From NCBI RefSeq assembly GCF_003860465.1, contig NZ_CP034183.1, positions 1,132,501 through 1,196,500 of the forward strand: a stretch of DNA of 64,000 nucleotides, in the 5' to 3' direction. The DNA comes from Deinococcus psychrotolerans (GTDB taxonomy: Bacteria > Deinococcota > Deinococci > Deinococcales > Deinococcaceae). The notes under the pieces are model-generated. The model saw only the letters and a program-made list of their open reading frames with translations, was not told the DNA's origin and ran no database searches. The position numbers were made by a program, and so were the translations under genes. Of the stretch, positions 21,367 through 30,127 are shown in pieces. The number at the start of each line of letters is the position of its first letter. Position 1 is the stretch's first letter.

Positions 21367-22226
21367 TCCAATTCCCGCAGGTAGCGCTGCGTGGCAAACA
21401 CGCTGCCTGCCAGCCCGACCAGCACGCCCAGCAGCAGCAGGCCGATCAGCACCGGCGAAACGGTGGGCAGATCGGTGATGATCGGCAGCACCGGCACCAG
21501 CTCCTGCACCCGCAGAGAAAGTTGCAAGTAGCTGGGGGCCAGCAGCGCCGAGGCGATTAGGCCCGCCAGCAAGCCCAGCAGCACGCCCTCGATCAAGTGC
21601 GGAGCGCGGATGAAAGCGCGGGTGGCTCCCAAGAGGCGCATCACGAAGATTTCGCTGCGGCGGGCATAGATGGCGACCCGCACGGCGCTGAGGATATTGA
21701 AAAGGGTACCGATCAGCAGCAGGCCCACCAAGGTGTATCCAGCCCCGCGCACGGCGCTGAGCGTCTTGACCGTTTGATCCACGTAACCCGCGCCGTATTC
21801 CACGTCCACGACCCCCGGCAGAGCGCGAACTTGCTCGGCCACCGCCCGCGAGTCTTCGACTCGGGCAACCCGGAGCCGCAAGGTATCGGGAAATGGATTG
21901 CCCGCCAGCGTCGCGGCTTCCTCCGCATACGGGTAGTCGCGGCTCATTTCGCTCAGCACTTTGGCTTTGCTGACGAGCTGCACCTCGGTGACTTGCGGCT
22001 GATCGCGCACGGCTTTGGTCAGCGCGGCGGTGTCGGCTCCGTCACTCAGGAAGGCGGCGATTTCCACTTGCGATTCGAGCTGTGCCAGCGTGCGGTCGAC
22101 GTTGAGGGTCAGCAGCACCACGAAGCCCAGCATCAGCAGCGTCAGGGTCATGGTGATCAGGGTGGAGAGGGTGGCGGTGAAGTTGCCGCGCATTTGCAGC
22201 AGGGCCTCGCGCAAATGAAAGCTCAT
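21363..22226 (-). CDS. ftsX: Cell division protein FtsX
   Basis: The 287-aa membrane protein has one N-terminal helix (TATLSTLITMTLTLLMLGFVVLLTL), an extracytoplasmic domain (about 50-165) and three C-terminal helices, the four-helix FtsX layout. RRSEIFVMRLLGATRAFIRAPHLIEGVLLG is the conserved FtsX cytoplasmic loop and helix. It transmits ATP hydrolysis by FtsE to cell-wall hydrolase activators outside. The start overlaps the ftsE stop by 4 bases, and its stop overlaps the M23-like gene. Confidence 0.95.
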   Translation of the reverse strand: MSFHLREALLQMRGNFTATLSTLITMTLTLLMLGFVVLLTLNVDRTLAQLESQVEIAAFLSDGADTAALTKAVRDQPQVTEVQLVSKAKVLSEMSRDYPYAEEAATLAGNPFPDTLRLRVARVEDSRAVAEQVRALPGVVDVEYGAGYVDQTVKTLSAVRGAGYTLVGLLLIGTLFNILSAVRVAIYARRSEIFVMRLLGATRAFIRAPHLIEGVLLGLLAGLIASALLAPSYLQLSLRVQELVPVLPIITDLPTVSPVLIGLLLLGVLVGLAGSVFATQRYLRELE

Positions 22227-22906
22227 AGCGCGTAGCCGCCGTAAGGGTCGTCACGCACCAGTTTGCCTCTGCGCAGGGTCAGGGTGCGGTGGCGAAAAGT
22301 TTCCACGAGGTCGCGGGCGTGGGTGGCGACCAGCACCGTCGTGCCGCGCAAATTGACATTTTGCAAGACCTTGAGCACTTCACGGCTGTTGTCGGGGTCG
22401 AGGTTGCCGGTGGGCTCGTCGGCCAAGAGCAGCGGCGGGTCGCCGACAATGGCGCGGGCAATCGCGACGCGCTGCTGCTCACCTTGCGAGAGTTGCACCG
22501 GCAGGGCGTGCTTTTTGTGTTCAAGACCCACCGTCCTGAGCGCTCCGCCGACCCGCGTGGCCCACTCGCGCCTCGGCACTCCGGTGACGCGCAGGGCGAA
22601 CGCCACGTTGTCTTGGGCGCTCAGATGCGGCAGCAGCAAATTGTCTTGGAAGACCATCCCGATACGGCGGCGCAGGGTGGAGGTACGCCCGCCCTTGTAG
22701 CGGTTGAGGGCCTCGCCCGCCACCAAGACCTCGCCGCGTGTGGGCAAATGGCGCTTGATAATCAGGTTCATAAAGCTGCTCTTGCCCGCGCCGCTTTGCC
22801 CGACCAGATAGACGAACTCACCTTTGCCCACAAACAGGTGCACGTCGTCGAGCGCCAGCGTGCGGGTCACGGGGTATTCCAAACTGACGCTGCGAAATTC
22901 AATCAT
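22223..22906 (-). CDS. ftsE: Cell division ATP-binding protein FtsE
   Basis: The 227-aa ABC ATPase has Walker A GQSGAGKSS, Q loop FQDNLLLPHLSAQDNV, signature LSQGEQQR, Walker B LLLADEPTGNLD and the switch His in VATHARD. The opening IEFRSVSLEYPV and the short length are typical of FtsE. First gene of the ftsE-ftsX-M23 operon. The 234-bp gap to the divergent ctpA (22907-23140) holds promoter-like TATGAT on the minus strand and no gene. Confidence 0.95.
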   Translation of the reverse strand: MIEFRSVSLEYPVTRTLALDDVHLFVGKGEFVYLVGQSGAGKSSFMNLIIKRHLPTRGEVLVAGEALNRYKGGRTSTLRRRIGMVFQDNLLLPHLSAQDNVAFALRVTGVPRREWATRVGGALRTVGLEHKKHALPVQLSQGEQQRVAIARAIVGDPPLLLADEPTGNLDPDNSREVLKVLQNVNLRGTTVLVATHARDLVETFRHRTLTLRRGKLVRDDPYGGYAL

Positions 22907-23140
22907 CGGAAAACGGGCCGCCCAGCGGTGAAGTCAGGCGTGAAGCACTTGAGTGGAGGAAGGATCATAAACGCGCCCAGCATAGCTTAAGAGCAGATGA
23001 ATGTGACCGAAACGCGGCTCATGAGAGCGCCGGGCAGCCGCGCCGCCAATACCAGTGCAGGCTACAGAGCCCCTCCAAACCCAGCATCAATGTCACCTTT
23101 AGCTTAGCCAAACTTCACCTGCCGCCGCTATGCTGAGTGG

Positions 23141-24454
23141 GTGAGAAAACGAATTTTACTCGTCTCAGGCGCACTTGCCGCCACCGCCGCCGTGGGCTAC
23201 GCGCAGTTTGCGACCTACACCACCGCCGACATTACCAAAACCACCGACGGCAAAGCCTTCGTGCAACTGTTTGGCGCACTCCACCAGCTGTATCTCAGGC
23301 CGCTGGACGACGGCAAACTGATGAGCGGAGCCATCAAAGGCATGATCGCCTCGCTGAACGATGAATTTACCTACTACGAAGAGCCGCAGGACAACAAGAC
23401 CAGTCAGGAAAACCTCAGCGGCGAGTTTTTTGGGATCGGCATTCAGCTGACGGCCGCCAACACCGACGGCACCGGAGCCAAAGTTGATACCGTCTTCAAA
23501 ACCGGATCGGCCATTCAGGGCGGGGTGCAGACCGGCGACATCTTCCTCAAAATTGGCGACAAAGACGTGACGGCCATGAGCCTCAACGATGTGGTCAGGC
23601 TGGTACGCGGCGAAAAGGGCACCAAAGTCAACATCACCTTCGGGCGCGGCAAATCCACTTACGCCGTGGCGCTGGAGCGTCAGCCGGTCACGATTATCAG
23701 CGTGGAGCAGACCATGCTGCCGAACAACGTCGGCTACATCGCGCTCAACACCTTTTTCAGCGAGAAGGTCAACGAGCAGTTCTCGGCAGCGGTGCAGAGC
23801 ATGAATAAAAAAGGCGTCAAGAAACTGATTCTCGATTTGCGCGACAACGGCGGCGGGCTGCTCTCGTCGGGCGTGTTCGTGGCCGACCAGTTCCTGCAAA
23901 AAGGCCCGATTGTCTCGCTGCGTGACAGCAAAGGCAAAACCACCGTCTACGACACGGCCAAGGCCCAGTCCACCGATTACACCGGCCAACTGGTGCTGCT
24001 GATCAACAAAAACAGCGCCTCGGCCAGTGAGATCGTGGCCGGAGCCTTGCAGGACACCAAGCGGGCCACCATCGTCGGTGAAACCAGCTTCGGCAAGGGC
24101 GTGGCCCAGACCCCGGTGCAACTGGTCAACGGCGCGGAGGTCAGGATCGTGGCCAACGAGTGGCTGACCCCCAATGGCCGCCAGATTCAGAAAAAAGGCA
24201 TCACGCCGGACATCAAAGTGGACGACAACCGCCGCCCCATTCCGCTCAACTTTACTGGCAGTGGCGTCAAGGCCGGCACCAAGCTGACGCTGAATGTCAG
24301 CGGCAAGCCGGTGGACGTGGTGGCCGACAAAGACGGCAAGTTTACCTACATCGCCCCGCCTGCTCCGCAGACCCGCAGCGCCGATCAGGGCGTGGCGGTG
24401 GTCGATCCGGCCAAGGATGCCGAACTGGCAGCGGCACTCAAGCAGTTTAAGTAA
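23141..24454 (+). CDS. ctpA: Carboxy-terminal processing protease CtpA (S41)
   Basis: A 437-aa exported serine protease. The signal peptide covers about residues 1-21. A PDZ domain (about 100-175; GSAIQGGVQTGDIFLKIG) precedes the S41 core: LDLRDNGGGLL, catalytic Ser in NKNSASASEIVAG, and catalytic Lys in GETSFGKGVAQ, followed by EWLTPNGRQIQKKGITPD. It cleaves C-terminal tails of envelope proteins. GTG 23141 follows TATGCT by 6 nt, so the message is probably leaderless. It is divergent from ftsEX. Confidence 0.93.
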   Translation: MRKRILLVSGALAATAAVGYAQFATYTTADITKTTDGKAFVQLFGALHQLYLRPLDDGKLMSGAIKGMIASLNDEFTYYEEPQDNKTSQENLSGEFFGIGIQLTAANTDGTGAKVDTVFKTGSAIQGGVQTGDIFLKIGDKDVTAMSLNDVVRLVRGEKGTKVNITFGRGKSTYAVALERQPVTIISVEQTMLPNNVGYIALNTFFSEKVNEQFSAAVQSMNKKGVKKLILDLRDNGGGLLSSGVFVADQFLQKGPIVSLRDSKGKTTVYDTAKAQSTDYTGQLVLLINKNSASASEIVAGALQDTKRATIVGETSFGKGVAQTPVQLVNGAEVRIVANEWLTPNGRQIQKKGITPDIKVDDNRRPIPLNFTGSGVKAGTKLTLNVSGKPVDVVADKDGKFTYIAPPAPQTRSADQGVAVVDPAKDAELAAALKQFK

Positions 24455-24521
24455 AGAAGAGAGCCCAGAGAAAATCTTTATTTGGCTCTTTTCCTCTCCA
24501 TCAAGCTCAGCCCAGCAATAA

Positions 24522-24555
24522 GCGCCGCCCCCACATCACGGGGCGGCGCTTCATT
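24522..24555 (+). terminator. ctpA terminator
   Basis: Perfect 10-bp arms GCGCCGCCCC/GGGGCGGCGC around an 8-nt loop, followed by TTCATTTT. Confidence 0.75.
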
Positions 24556-24605
24556 TTGAGCGGCCCGCTGCTGTGCGGCGCAAAATCACGTACACTGAGC
24601 GGCAC

Positions 24606-25304
24606 ATGAGCGCCGTTATTCACTTGCAAGCGTTGGGCCTGACCGAATACGAGGCCCGCGCCTACACTGCGCTGCTGGCGCTTGGCCGGGCGGTGCCTGC
24701 CCGCGTGGCCCGGCAGGCCGGTATTCCGAGGCCCAAGATTTACGAAACCTTGGAGCGCTTAGAAGGGCGCGGCCTGGCCACCAAAGTCGGGCAAAACCCG
24801 CTGGAATACGCGCCCCTCTCGGCCCGCGAGTATCTGGCCCGCGCCCGCCGCTCGTTTGATGACCGGCTCGGCGCACTCGACCGCGACCTCTCGCGCCTCG
24901 CGCCCGACCCCGCCCCCGAAGCGGTCTATCACCTCTACGGCGAAGCGGCGATTACCGCCATCTGCGAAGACCTGACCCTCAACGCCCGCGCCAGCGTCAT
25001 CATGGCGGGCAGCGCGGCGCTGCTGGAGCGTTTAGAGCGCCTGACTCCGCGCGGTGTCAAGGTCAGTCAAGCGTCACTGGTGGGCCTGCCGAGCGTGGCC
25101 GCTGCCGGGCAGAGCGCCTTCTTGCTGGCCCGCGACGGTGAAGCGGCCATCATCGCCCACTTCATTGAAGACGGCGAAATCGGTGAGGCGCACGGCGTTC
25201 ACACCCATAATCCGGTGATCGTGCATTTGATCGAAGGCTACGTGCATCTGGCAGAGCAGCATCAGGGGCGGGCAAAAAAGAGTAAGGACGTACAAAAAGA
25301 ATAA
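24606..25304 (+). CDS. TrmB-family transcriptional regulator
   Basis: The 232-aa protein has an N-terminal winged helix (about 5-75): LGLTEYEARAYTALL, then ARQAGIPRPKIYETLERLEGRGL, the TrmB DNA-recognition region. The C-terminal part (about 110-215) resembles the TrmB effector/phospholipase-D-like region. TrmB proteins typically sense sugars in archaea and some bacteria; the ligand here is unknown. TACACT (24591-24596) lies 9 nt before ATG 24606; the GTG at 24573 would put that box inside the gene and is rejected. The downstream gene is convergent. Confidence 0.85.
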   Translation: MSAVIHLQALGLTEYEARAYTALLALGRAVPARVARQAGIPRPKIYETLERLEGRGLATKVGQNPLEYAPLSAREYLARARRSFDDRLGALDRDLSRLAPDPAPEAVYHLYGEAAITAICEDLTLNARASVIMAGSAALLERLERLTPRGVKVSQASLVGLPSVAAAGQSAFLLARDGEAAIIAHFIEDGEIGEAHGVHTHNPVIVHLIEGYVHLAEQHQGRAKKSKDVQKE

Positions 25305-25344
25305 ACCTCAATTGAATACAGCGTTTGATGGATGGGCAGTGTAA

Positions 25345-25378
25345 GACAATGGCGAGATCAATTGACCTCGCCATTGTC
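25345..25378. repeat. 34-bp near-perfect palindrome between convergent genes
   Basis: Outer arms GACAATGGCGAG and CTCGCCATTGTC pair perfectly (12 bp); the centre holds the palindrome TCAATTGA, leaving one mismatched A/C pair in the whole 34 bp. There is no T run. It lies 41 bp after the TrmB stop and 17 bp from the stop of the opposing CBS gene. Confidence 0.85.
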
Positions 25379-25394
25379 CCACAAGCTGCGGCCC

Positions 25395-26018
25395 TCACTC
25401 CACCTCAAAGCCTGCATCCCGCAGGCGCTGGCCCGCACTGCTGGCTGCTTCACCCACCACCCGCATCACAAATTCGCGCTGGCCCTGTGCGGCTCCACTG
25501 GTGGCCAGCGAGATGATGTTGCTGGGCTGCACCGCCCGGGCAGCCTGCTCCAAACTGCCGGGCACGTCCGGTAAGCGCAAATACAGCCGCTGACCGCCTT
25601 CGTCTTGGCCGAGCGTGTGAGTAAAGGCCTCGAGCACGTCGCCCACCGTCAGGATGCCGCACAGCCGCTGCCGGTCGTCCAAGACGGGCAAGCCGCCGAC
25701 GCCGCACTGACGCATCCGCAGGGCGGCGTCTTCCATATATTCGCCGACTTGGGCCGTCAAAACGGGCTTGGCCATCATCTCGCCTACCGTCAGTTTGCTG
25801 AGCAAAAAATTGATCTCCCAAATGCTGAGGGTGGCGGCCTTGCTGGGCACCGCGTCCCTGAGGTCTTTGCGGGTGGTGATGCCGATCAGACCGCCGCTTT
25901 CATCCACCACCGGCAGCCGCCGAAAGCCGCGCTGGCTCAGCGAATTGAGGGCTTCCATCACCGGGGTGGTGGGCAGCACGGTGAAGGGGTCGGGGGTCAT
26001 CCAATCGCGCACCAACAT
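25395..26018 (-). CDS. CBS-pair protein with C-terminal ACT-like domain (AcuB-like)
   Basis: The 207-aa protein has two CBS motifs (about 1-60: [31 protein letters not shown]; about 75-135: [31 protein letters not shown]) and a C-terminal ACT-like domain (about 145-205) with the [15 protein letters not shown] motif. CBS pairs bind adenine nucleotides and ACT domains bind amino acids, so it is probably a metabolic sensor. ATG 26018 lies 7 nt after TAGAAT and is preferred over ATG 26027, which overlaps that -10. Confidence 0.85.
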   Translation of the reverse strand: MLVRDWMTPDPFTVLPTTPVMEALNSLSQRGFRRLPVVDESGGLIGITTRKDLRDAVPSKAATLSIWEINFLLSKLTVGEMMAKPVLTAQVGEYMEDAALRMRQCGVGGLPVLDDRQRLCGILTVGDVLEAFTHTLGQDEGGQRLYLRLPDVPGSLEQAARAVQPSNIISLATSGAAQGQREFVMRVVGEAASSAGQRLRDAGFEVE

Positions 26019-26110
26019 ACCCAGCATTCTAGAGGGCGGGCCGATCGAGTGACGCTGGGCTGACTAACACCTTCACGAAGCTCAAAAATGACCATGCTAG
26101 CTTGCTGTTC

Positions 26111-26605
26111 ATGAAGCGCACCCTCAAGCTCAGTCTGCTCGCTCCCGCCCTCCTTGTCGGCGGTTTCGCTCTCGGCAGCCTCACGCCCCACGCCCAAACT
26201 GCGCCGCAAAAAATCGCTTTTGTCGATGTGTCGCAAGTCCTCAAGGCCCACCCCGATAACGCCGCCGTAGTGGCGCTCAAAGCCAAGGCCGACGCCGAAC
26301 TCAAGCCGCTGAGCGACCAGATTCAGGCGCTTCAGGCCCAGGGAAGCAAAATCAGCGCCGCCGACAAAGACAAGCTGGCCCAGCTCAGCGCCACCATCAG
26401 CAGCAAAGCCAAAGACTACGACAACCAAATTCAGGTTAAAGTCAAGCCCATTACCGAAGCGGTCGACACCGCCGTGAGCACGGCTGCCAAAGCCAACGGC
26501 GTGGCCGTGGTGATGGACGCGGCGACGGCTCAGGGCTTGGTGGTTTTCGCCGATCCCAGCACCGATTTGACCGACGCGGTCAAGACCATAGTCGCCAAGA
26601 AGTAA
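26111..26605 (+). CDS. OmpH/Skp-like periplasmic chaperone 1
   Basis: The 164-aa protein has a signal peptide (about 1-27), then APQKIAFVDVSQVLKAHPD, the usual Skp/OmpH start, a central Lys/Ala/Gln-rich coiled coil, and a small C-terminal beta region (GVAVVMDAATAQGLVVFADPSTDLT). Skp-type chaperones hold outer-membrane proteins during export; Deinococcus has an outer envelope with a related need. ATG 26111 is preferred to the TTG at 26102. A tandem paralogue follows, separated by a terminator. Confidence 0.85.
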   Translation: MKRTLKLSLLAPALLVGGFALGSLTPHAQTAPQKIAFVDVSQVLKAHPDNAAVVALKAKADAELKPLSDQIQALQAQGSKISAADKDKLAQLSATISSKAKDYDNQIQVKVKPITEAVDTAVSTAAKANGVAVVMDAATAQGLVVFADPSTDLTDAVKTIVAKK

Positions 26606-26657
26606 GGCCGCGCAGCCCAGCCGGGTTCGACTTCCATTCAGCACTTTAATGTTCCAA

Positions 26658-26707
26658 CCACCCAAAGGGCGGCCCGACAAACAGTGTTTGAGCCGCCTTT
26701 TGGGTGG
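26658..26707 (+). terminator. Terminator between the two Skp-like genes
   Basis: Long arms CCACCCAAAGGGCGGC and GCCGCCTTTTGGGTGG, one wobble, around an 18-nt loop. Confidence 0.75.
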
Positions 26708-26755
26708 AGAAGTTGCTGAGCTTTCTATCCACTATTCAGAGCAGGGAGATGAGAC

Positions 26756-27259
26756 GTGAAGGTAGAGTTGAATTTGAGCGCCAAACAAACCACCATGCTG
26801 GCCGCCGTCCTCATTACCGGACTGGCGGGCGCGGCCACCATCAAAGCGGGCAAGTTGGGGCTGGTTGACGTGCAGCAAGTGATTGCCAGCAGCAAAGGCA
26901 GCGCGGATTTTACGGCCATCAACAAAAAAGCCGACTCGGCCCTGGCGATTCAGGTCAAGACCATTCAAACGCTGCAAAACAAGATCAGCAGCGGCAAAGC
27001 CAGCGCCGCCGATGTGCAGGCGCTCAGCAAAGCCCAAACCACTTACCAAACCGCCAGCAAAACCTACGATGCTCAGCGCCAAAAAGCCTTCGCCCCGATT
27101 GCCCCGGCGGTGAACGCGGCGGTGGCGGCGGCGGCCAAAGCGCAGGGCTACACGGTGGTGCTCGATAAGCGTAAGGCGGCGGCCAGCGGCGTCATCATCT
27201 ATGCCAACAGCCAAACCACAGACCTGACAGCGGCAGCTCAAAAAGCACTCAAAAAATAG
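26756..27259 (+). CDS. OmpH/Skp-like periplasmic chaperone 2
   Basis: The 167-aa paralogue of the preceding protein has a hydrophobic N-terminal segment ([21 protein letters not shown]), [17 protein letters not shown], a coiled coil, and the C-terminal [28 protein letters not shown]. Starts at GTG with AGGGAGATGAG upstream. It has its own terminator, so both copies can be expressed separately. Sequence identity between the two is modest but the motif order is the same, pointing to an old duplication. Confidence 0.82.
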   Translation: MKVELNLSAKQTTMLAAVLITGLAGAATIKAGKLGLVDVQQVIASSKGSADFTAINKKADSALAIQVKTIQTLQNKISSGKASAADVQALSKAQTTYQTASKTYDAQRQKAFAPIAPAVNAAVAAAAKAQGYTVVLDKRKAAASGVIIYANSQTTDLTAAAQKALKK

Positions 27260-27275
27260 AGGCGTTCTTCGCTCG

Positions 27276-27313
27276 CCCGCCTTCCTTTTTTGCTGGAAGG
27301 CGGGGCGTTTTTT
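27276..27313 (+). terminator. Terminator of Skp-like gene 2
   Basis: Arms CCCGCCTTCC/GGAAGGCGGG, then GCG and TTTTTT. The last T is also the first base of TATACT, the -10 of the next gene. Confidence 0.85.
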
Positions 27314-27324
27314 ATACTGACGGT

Positions 27325-27720
27325 ATGACTGAACCGGATCAAACGGAACTTGAAACGCTCGAAACTGGCATTCCATTGGCCCGGCACCTCATCTTCGGTG
27401 AGCAGCACGACCGCATTCAGGAGCGTTTAGAGGGGCTCGATCCCGACTTGGCCCGCTATGTCCGCGAATTTGCCTACGACACGGTGTATCAGCGGGCCGG
27501 ACTCGATCTCAAGACCAAAGAGCTGCTGGCCTGCTCCCTGCTGATTGGTCTGGGCGCACAGAGCGAACTCAAAACCCATCTGCGCGGCGCGTTGCGGGCC
27601 GGGGCGAGTGAAACCGAAGTGCGTGAAGCGCTGCTGTTTATGATTCCGTACCTGGGCTTTCCGCGTGTGGTGGCCGCTTTCGGACAGCTCCAGAGCTTGC
27701 TGGAAAAACAAAAAGAATGA
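27325..27720 (+). CDS. Carboxymuconolactone decarboxylase (CMD/AhpD-like) family protein
   Basis: The 131-aa all-helical protein carries the CMD pattern: [45 protein letters not shown]. The AhpD redox pair CxxC is absent, so it is closer to gamma-carboxymuconolactone decarboxylase-like proteins than to peroxidase partners. The substrate is unknown. TATACT ends 6 nt before ATG, giving a leaderless mRNA. A perfect bidirectional hairpin lies between it and ald. Confidence 0.8.
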   Translation: MTEPDQTELETLETGIPLARHLIFGEQHDRIQERLEGLDPDLARYVREFAYDTVYQRAGLDLKTKELLACSLLIGLGAQSELKTHLRGALRAGASETEVREALLFMIPYLGFPRVVAAFGQLQSLLEKQKE

Positions 27721-27728
27721 GAAGGCAA

Positions 27729-27762
27729 CCGTGCGCCGCCCGTAAAATTGGGCGGCGCACGG
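27729..27762. terminator. Bidirectional hairpin between CMD gene and ald
   Basis: Perfect 13-bp arms CCGTGCGCCGCCC/GGGCGGCGCACGG, 8-nt loop. Confidence 0.75.
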
Positions 27763-27809
27763 TTTATGAAAACGATTTAGAAGAAAAAGTCGGAGGATTT
27801 AAAAAAGAA

Positions 27810-28934
27810 TCAAGCCGAGTTGGCCGGCATCCGCAGCGCGTCTTCCGGTGGGGTGTACGGCAATTCCAACGCGTCGGCCACGCCCTGAAAAGTCAGCTTG
27901 CCGTTCATGGTGTTCAGGCCTTTTTTCAGGGCTTCGTTGCCCAGCAGCGCACTCACGCCGTGATCGGCCAGTTGCAGCGCAAACGGCAAAGTCTGGTTGG
28001 TCAGCGCGAAGGTGCTGGTGCGCGGCACGCCGCCGGGCATGTTGGCCACGCCGTAGTGAATGATGCCTTCTACCAAGTACACCGGATCGTCGTAAGTGGT
28101 GGGGCGAATGGTTTCCACACAGCCGCCCTGATCGACGGCCACGTCCACAATGACGCTGCCTTCTTGCATCAGCGGCAACATGTCGCGGGTGACGAGGTGC
28201 GGAGCGCGGGCACCGGGAATCAGCACCCCGCCGATCAGCAAATCGGTTTCGGGCAGCAGGGCGCGGATATTGGCTTCACTGCTCATCATGGTGGTGAGTT
28301 TGCCGAAGAACACGTCGTCTAAGTAGGTTAGGCGGCGGTGCGAGACATCCAAAATGGTGACTTTCGCGCCGAGTCCCATCGCCATTTTGGCCGCGTTGGT
28401 GCCAACCACGCCGCCGCCGATGATGACCACGTGGCCCGCCTGCACGCCCGGCACGCCGCCGAGCAACACGCCGCGCCCGCCCTGCGGCTTTTGGAGGTGG
28501 TAGGCTCCAGCCTGAACGCTGAGGCGTCCGGCGACTTCGCTCATCGGCGTCAGCAGCGGCAAGCTGCCGTCGCTGCTCTGCACAGTTTCATAAGCGATTC
28601 CGGTGGTGCCGGAAGACAGCAGCGCTTCGGTGAGGGCGCGGTCAGCGGCAAGGTGCAGGTATGTAAACAGCAGCAAATCGGGGCGCAGGTAGCCGTACTC
28701 GGCTTCAATTGGCTCCTTGACTTTGACCACCATCTCGGCGGCCCACGCTTCAGCCGCGCTGCCGAGTTCCGCGCCCGCATCACGGTAGTCTTGGTCTTGG
28801 ATACCGCTGCCCACGCCCGCGCCGCGCTCCACGGTGACCTGGTGGCCGCGCCGCACCAGCATGCCCACGCCGCCGGGGGTGAGGGCCACGCGGTTTTCTT
28901 TAACCTTAATTTCCTTGGGAAGACCTATTTTCAT
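27810..28934 (-). CDS. ald: Alanine dehydrogenase
   Basis: Ald interconverts L-alanine and pyruvate with NAD(H). The 374-aa protein shows the family start [29 protein letters not shown], the HLAAD catalytic region, the NAD fold [19 protein letters not shown], and [13 protein letters not shown]. Length matches the family. Shine-Dalgarno AAGGAG precedes ATG. It is divergent from an Lrp/AsnC regulator; in several bacteria such a regulator (AldR) controls ald in response to alanine. Confidence 0.96.
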   Translation of the reverse strand: MKIGLPKEIKVKENRVALTPGGVGMLVRRGHQVTVERGAGVGSGIQDQDYRDAGAELGSAAEAWAAEMVVKVKEPIEAEYGYLRPDLLLFTYLHLAADRALTEALLSSGTTGIAYETVQSSDGSLPLLTPMSEVAGRLSVQAGAYHLQKPQGGRGVLLGGVPGVQAGHVVIIGGGVVGTNAAKMAMGLGAKVTILDVSHRRLTYLDDVFFGKLTTMMSSEANIRALLPETDLLIGGVLIPGARAPHLVTRDMLPLMQEGSVIVDVAVDQGGCVETIRPTTYDDPVYLVEGIIHYGVANMPGGVPRTSTFALTNQTLPFALQLADHGVSALLGNEALKKGLNTMNGKLTFQGVADALELPYTPPEDALRMPANSA

Positions 28935-28987
28935 GACGCTCCTTAGCAGTGGCTCTACAGATTTCGACTTGAATGCGCCCTTATACT

Positions 28988-29022
28988 AATCTTCTCAGCG
29001 CTCCGAAGATTGCCGAAGATAG
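28988..29022. promoter_or_regulatory. Candidate Lrp/AldR binding region
   Basis: Inverted repeat AATCTTC (28988-28994) and GAAGATT (29005-29011) overlaps direct repeats CCGAAGAT at 29003 and 29013 in the ald/lrp intergenic region. A -10-like AGTATAAG for ald lies next to it on the minus strand. Confidence 0.5.
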
Positions 29023-29081
29023 CCCAGAAATCAGACGTTCTGGCAATATCATTGCGCCAAAATAAGCGCTAGACTTCAAAA

Positions 29082-29552
29082 ATGTCTCAAGTCGAACTCG
29101 ACGCCGTAGACCGCCGCATTTTGGGTATTTTGCAGCGCGACGGGCGCATCGCCAACACCGAACTCGCCGACGAGGTGGGCCTGACGCCCGCGCCCACGCT
29201 GCGGCGGGTACGCAGGCTGGAGGAAGAAGGCATCATCCGGCGCTACGTGGCCCTGCTTGACCCCAAAAAAGTCGGCCGCGATTTGACGGTATTCGTGAAT
29301 GTCAGCCTCGACAAGCAAACCAAGCCCGGCTTTCAGACGTTTGCCGAACACATGAGCCGCCGCCCCGAAGTGCTGGAATGCTACCTCTGCTTGGGCGAGA
29401 GCGACTTTCTCTTAAAAGTCTGCGTACCGGATCTGGACGCTTACCAGCGCTTTTTGGTGGACGTGCTGGCGGCCATTCCGGGCGTCAGAAACACCAACAG
29501 CACCATCATCGTCAAGCATGAAAAGAGCACGACCAGTTTGCCCTTAGACTGA
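29082..29552 (+). CDS. Lrp/AsnC family regulator (AldR-like)
   Basis: The 156-aa protein has an AsnC-type helix-turn-helix (about 8-55: LDAVDRRILGILQRDGRIAN, ADEVGLTPAPTLRRVRRLEEEG) and a C-terminal RAM/ACT-like effector domain (about 70-145: VLECYLCLGESDFLLKV, VRNTNSTIIV). It probably binds an amino acid and controls the divergent ald. TAGACT (29070-29075) ends 6 nt before ATG, so it should be leaderless. Confidence 0.93.
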   Translation: MSQVELDAVDRRILGILQRDGRIANTELADEVGLTPAPTLRRVRRLEEEGIIRRYVALLDPKKVGRDLTVFVNVSLDKQTKPGFQTFAEHMSRRPEVLECYLCLGESDFLLKVCVPDLDAYQRFLVDVLAAIPGVRNTNSTIIVKHEKSTTSLPLD

Positions 29553-29622
29553 CCGAGAGACAAGCCCGAGATGTCTGCTCCAGTCAGGGTTGTGGCAGAT
29601 GTTCGGCGCTACACTGCTGGGC

Positions 29623-30060
29623 GTGTCATGTGTCTTGAGGGCTGTTGGAGCCGAATTTGAAGTCGACGCTTTTTTGCGGCGCAGCCGATTTTCACCGCTG
29701 AAAGTCTGGCGGCGCGGCGACCGGATCAGCGCCAAATCCGCCGACGAAACCGAGGCAGCCTCCCCAAAGCACGGGCAATCCGGCTTCGCGGCGCTGGCCA
29801 GTGCAGCCTCGTTCCGCAAGACAGCGCAGCAAGTCAGCGACGCGACTTTTTTCCTGCGGCGGCACGAAGCGGCCCTCTCGGCGCTGGCCGATTGCCCGGG
29901 CGTGGAAGCGATTTTGCTGGATTTCGGTATCGAAGACTGCCCGCTGCACTGGAAAAAAGATGAAACCCAAACCAGTTATTTTCCGCCGGAATTGCTGGTG
30001 TTGATGGCCAAGCTGCGCATCGGTTTGGTCGTCACGCGCTACCCTGAAACCGCCGACTGA
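29623..30060 (+). CDS. Hypothetical protein, DUF4279-like
   Basis: From GTG 29623 the frame codes 145 aa: an opening VLRAVGAEFEVDAFLRRSRFSPLKVWRRGDR resembles DUF4279 proteins, which are small, single-domain and often found next to immunity or toxin genes. The end has IEDCPLHWKKDE and FPPELLVLMAKLRIGLVVTRY, also of that type. TACACT (29610-29615) ends 7 nt upstream, which fixes the start; the frame is open to 29590. No toxin gene is adjacent. The family assignment is by resemblance only. Confidence 0.6.
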   Translation: MSCVLRAVGAEFEVDAFLRRSRFSPLKVWRRGDRISAKSADETEAASPKHGQSGFAALASAASFRKTAQQVSDATFFLRRHEAALSALADCPGVEAILLDFGIEDCPLHWKKDETQTSYFPPELLVLMAKLRIGLVVTRYPETAD

Positions 30061-30127
30061 AACTGTGGAGGAGCAGCGGGAGCGCTGGGGACACCCATCC
30101 CACGCCGCAGGCATAGAGTAAGGCTTC

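Noticed and set aside
27721..27809. Hairpin considered as a mobile repeat
   Set aside because: A perfect stem between convergent genes is explained by a bidirectional terminator.
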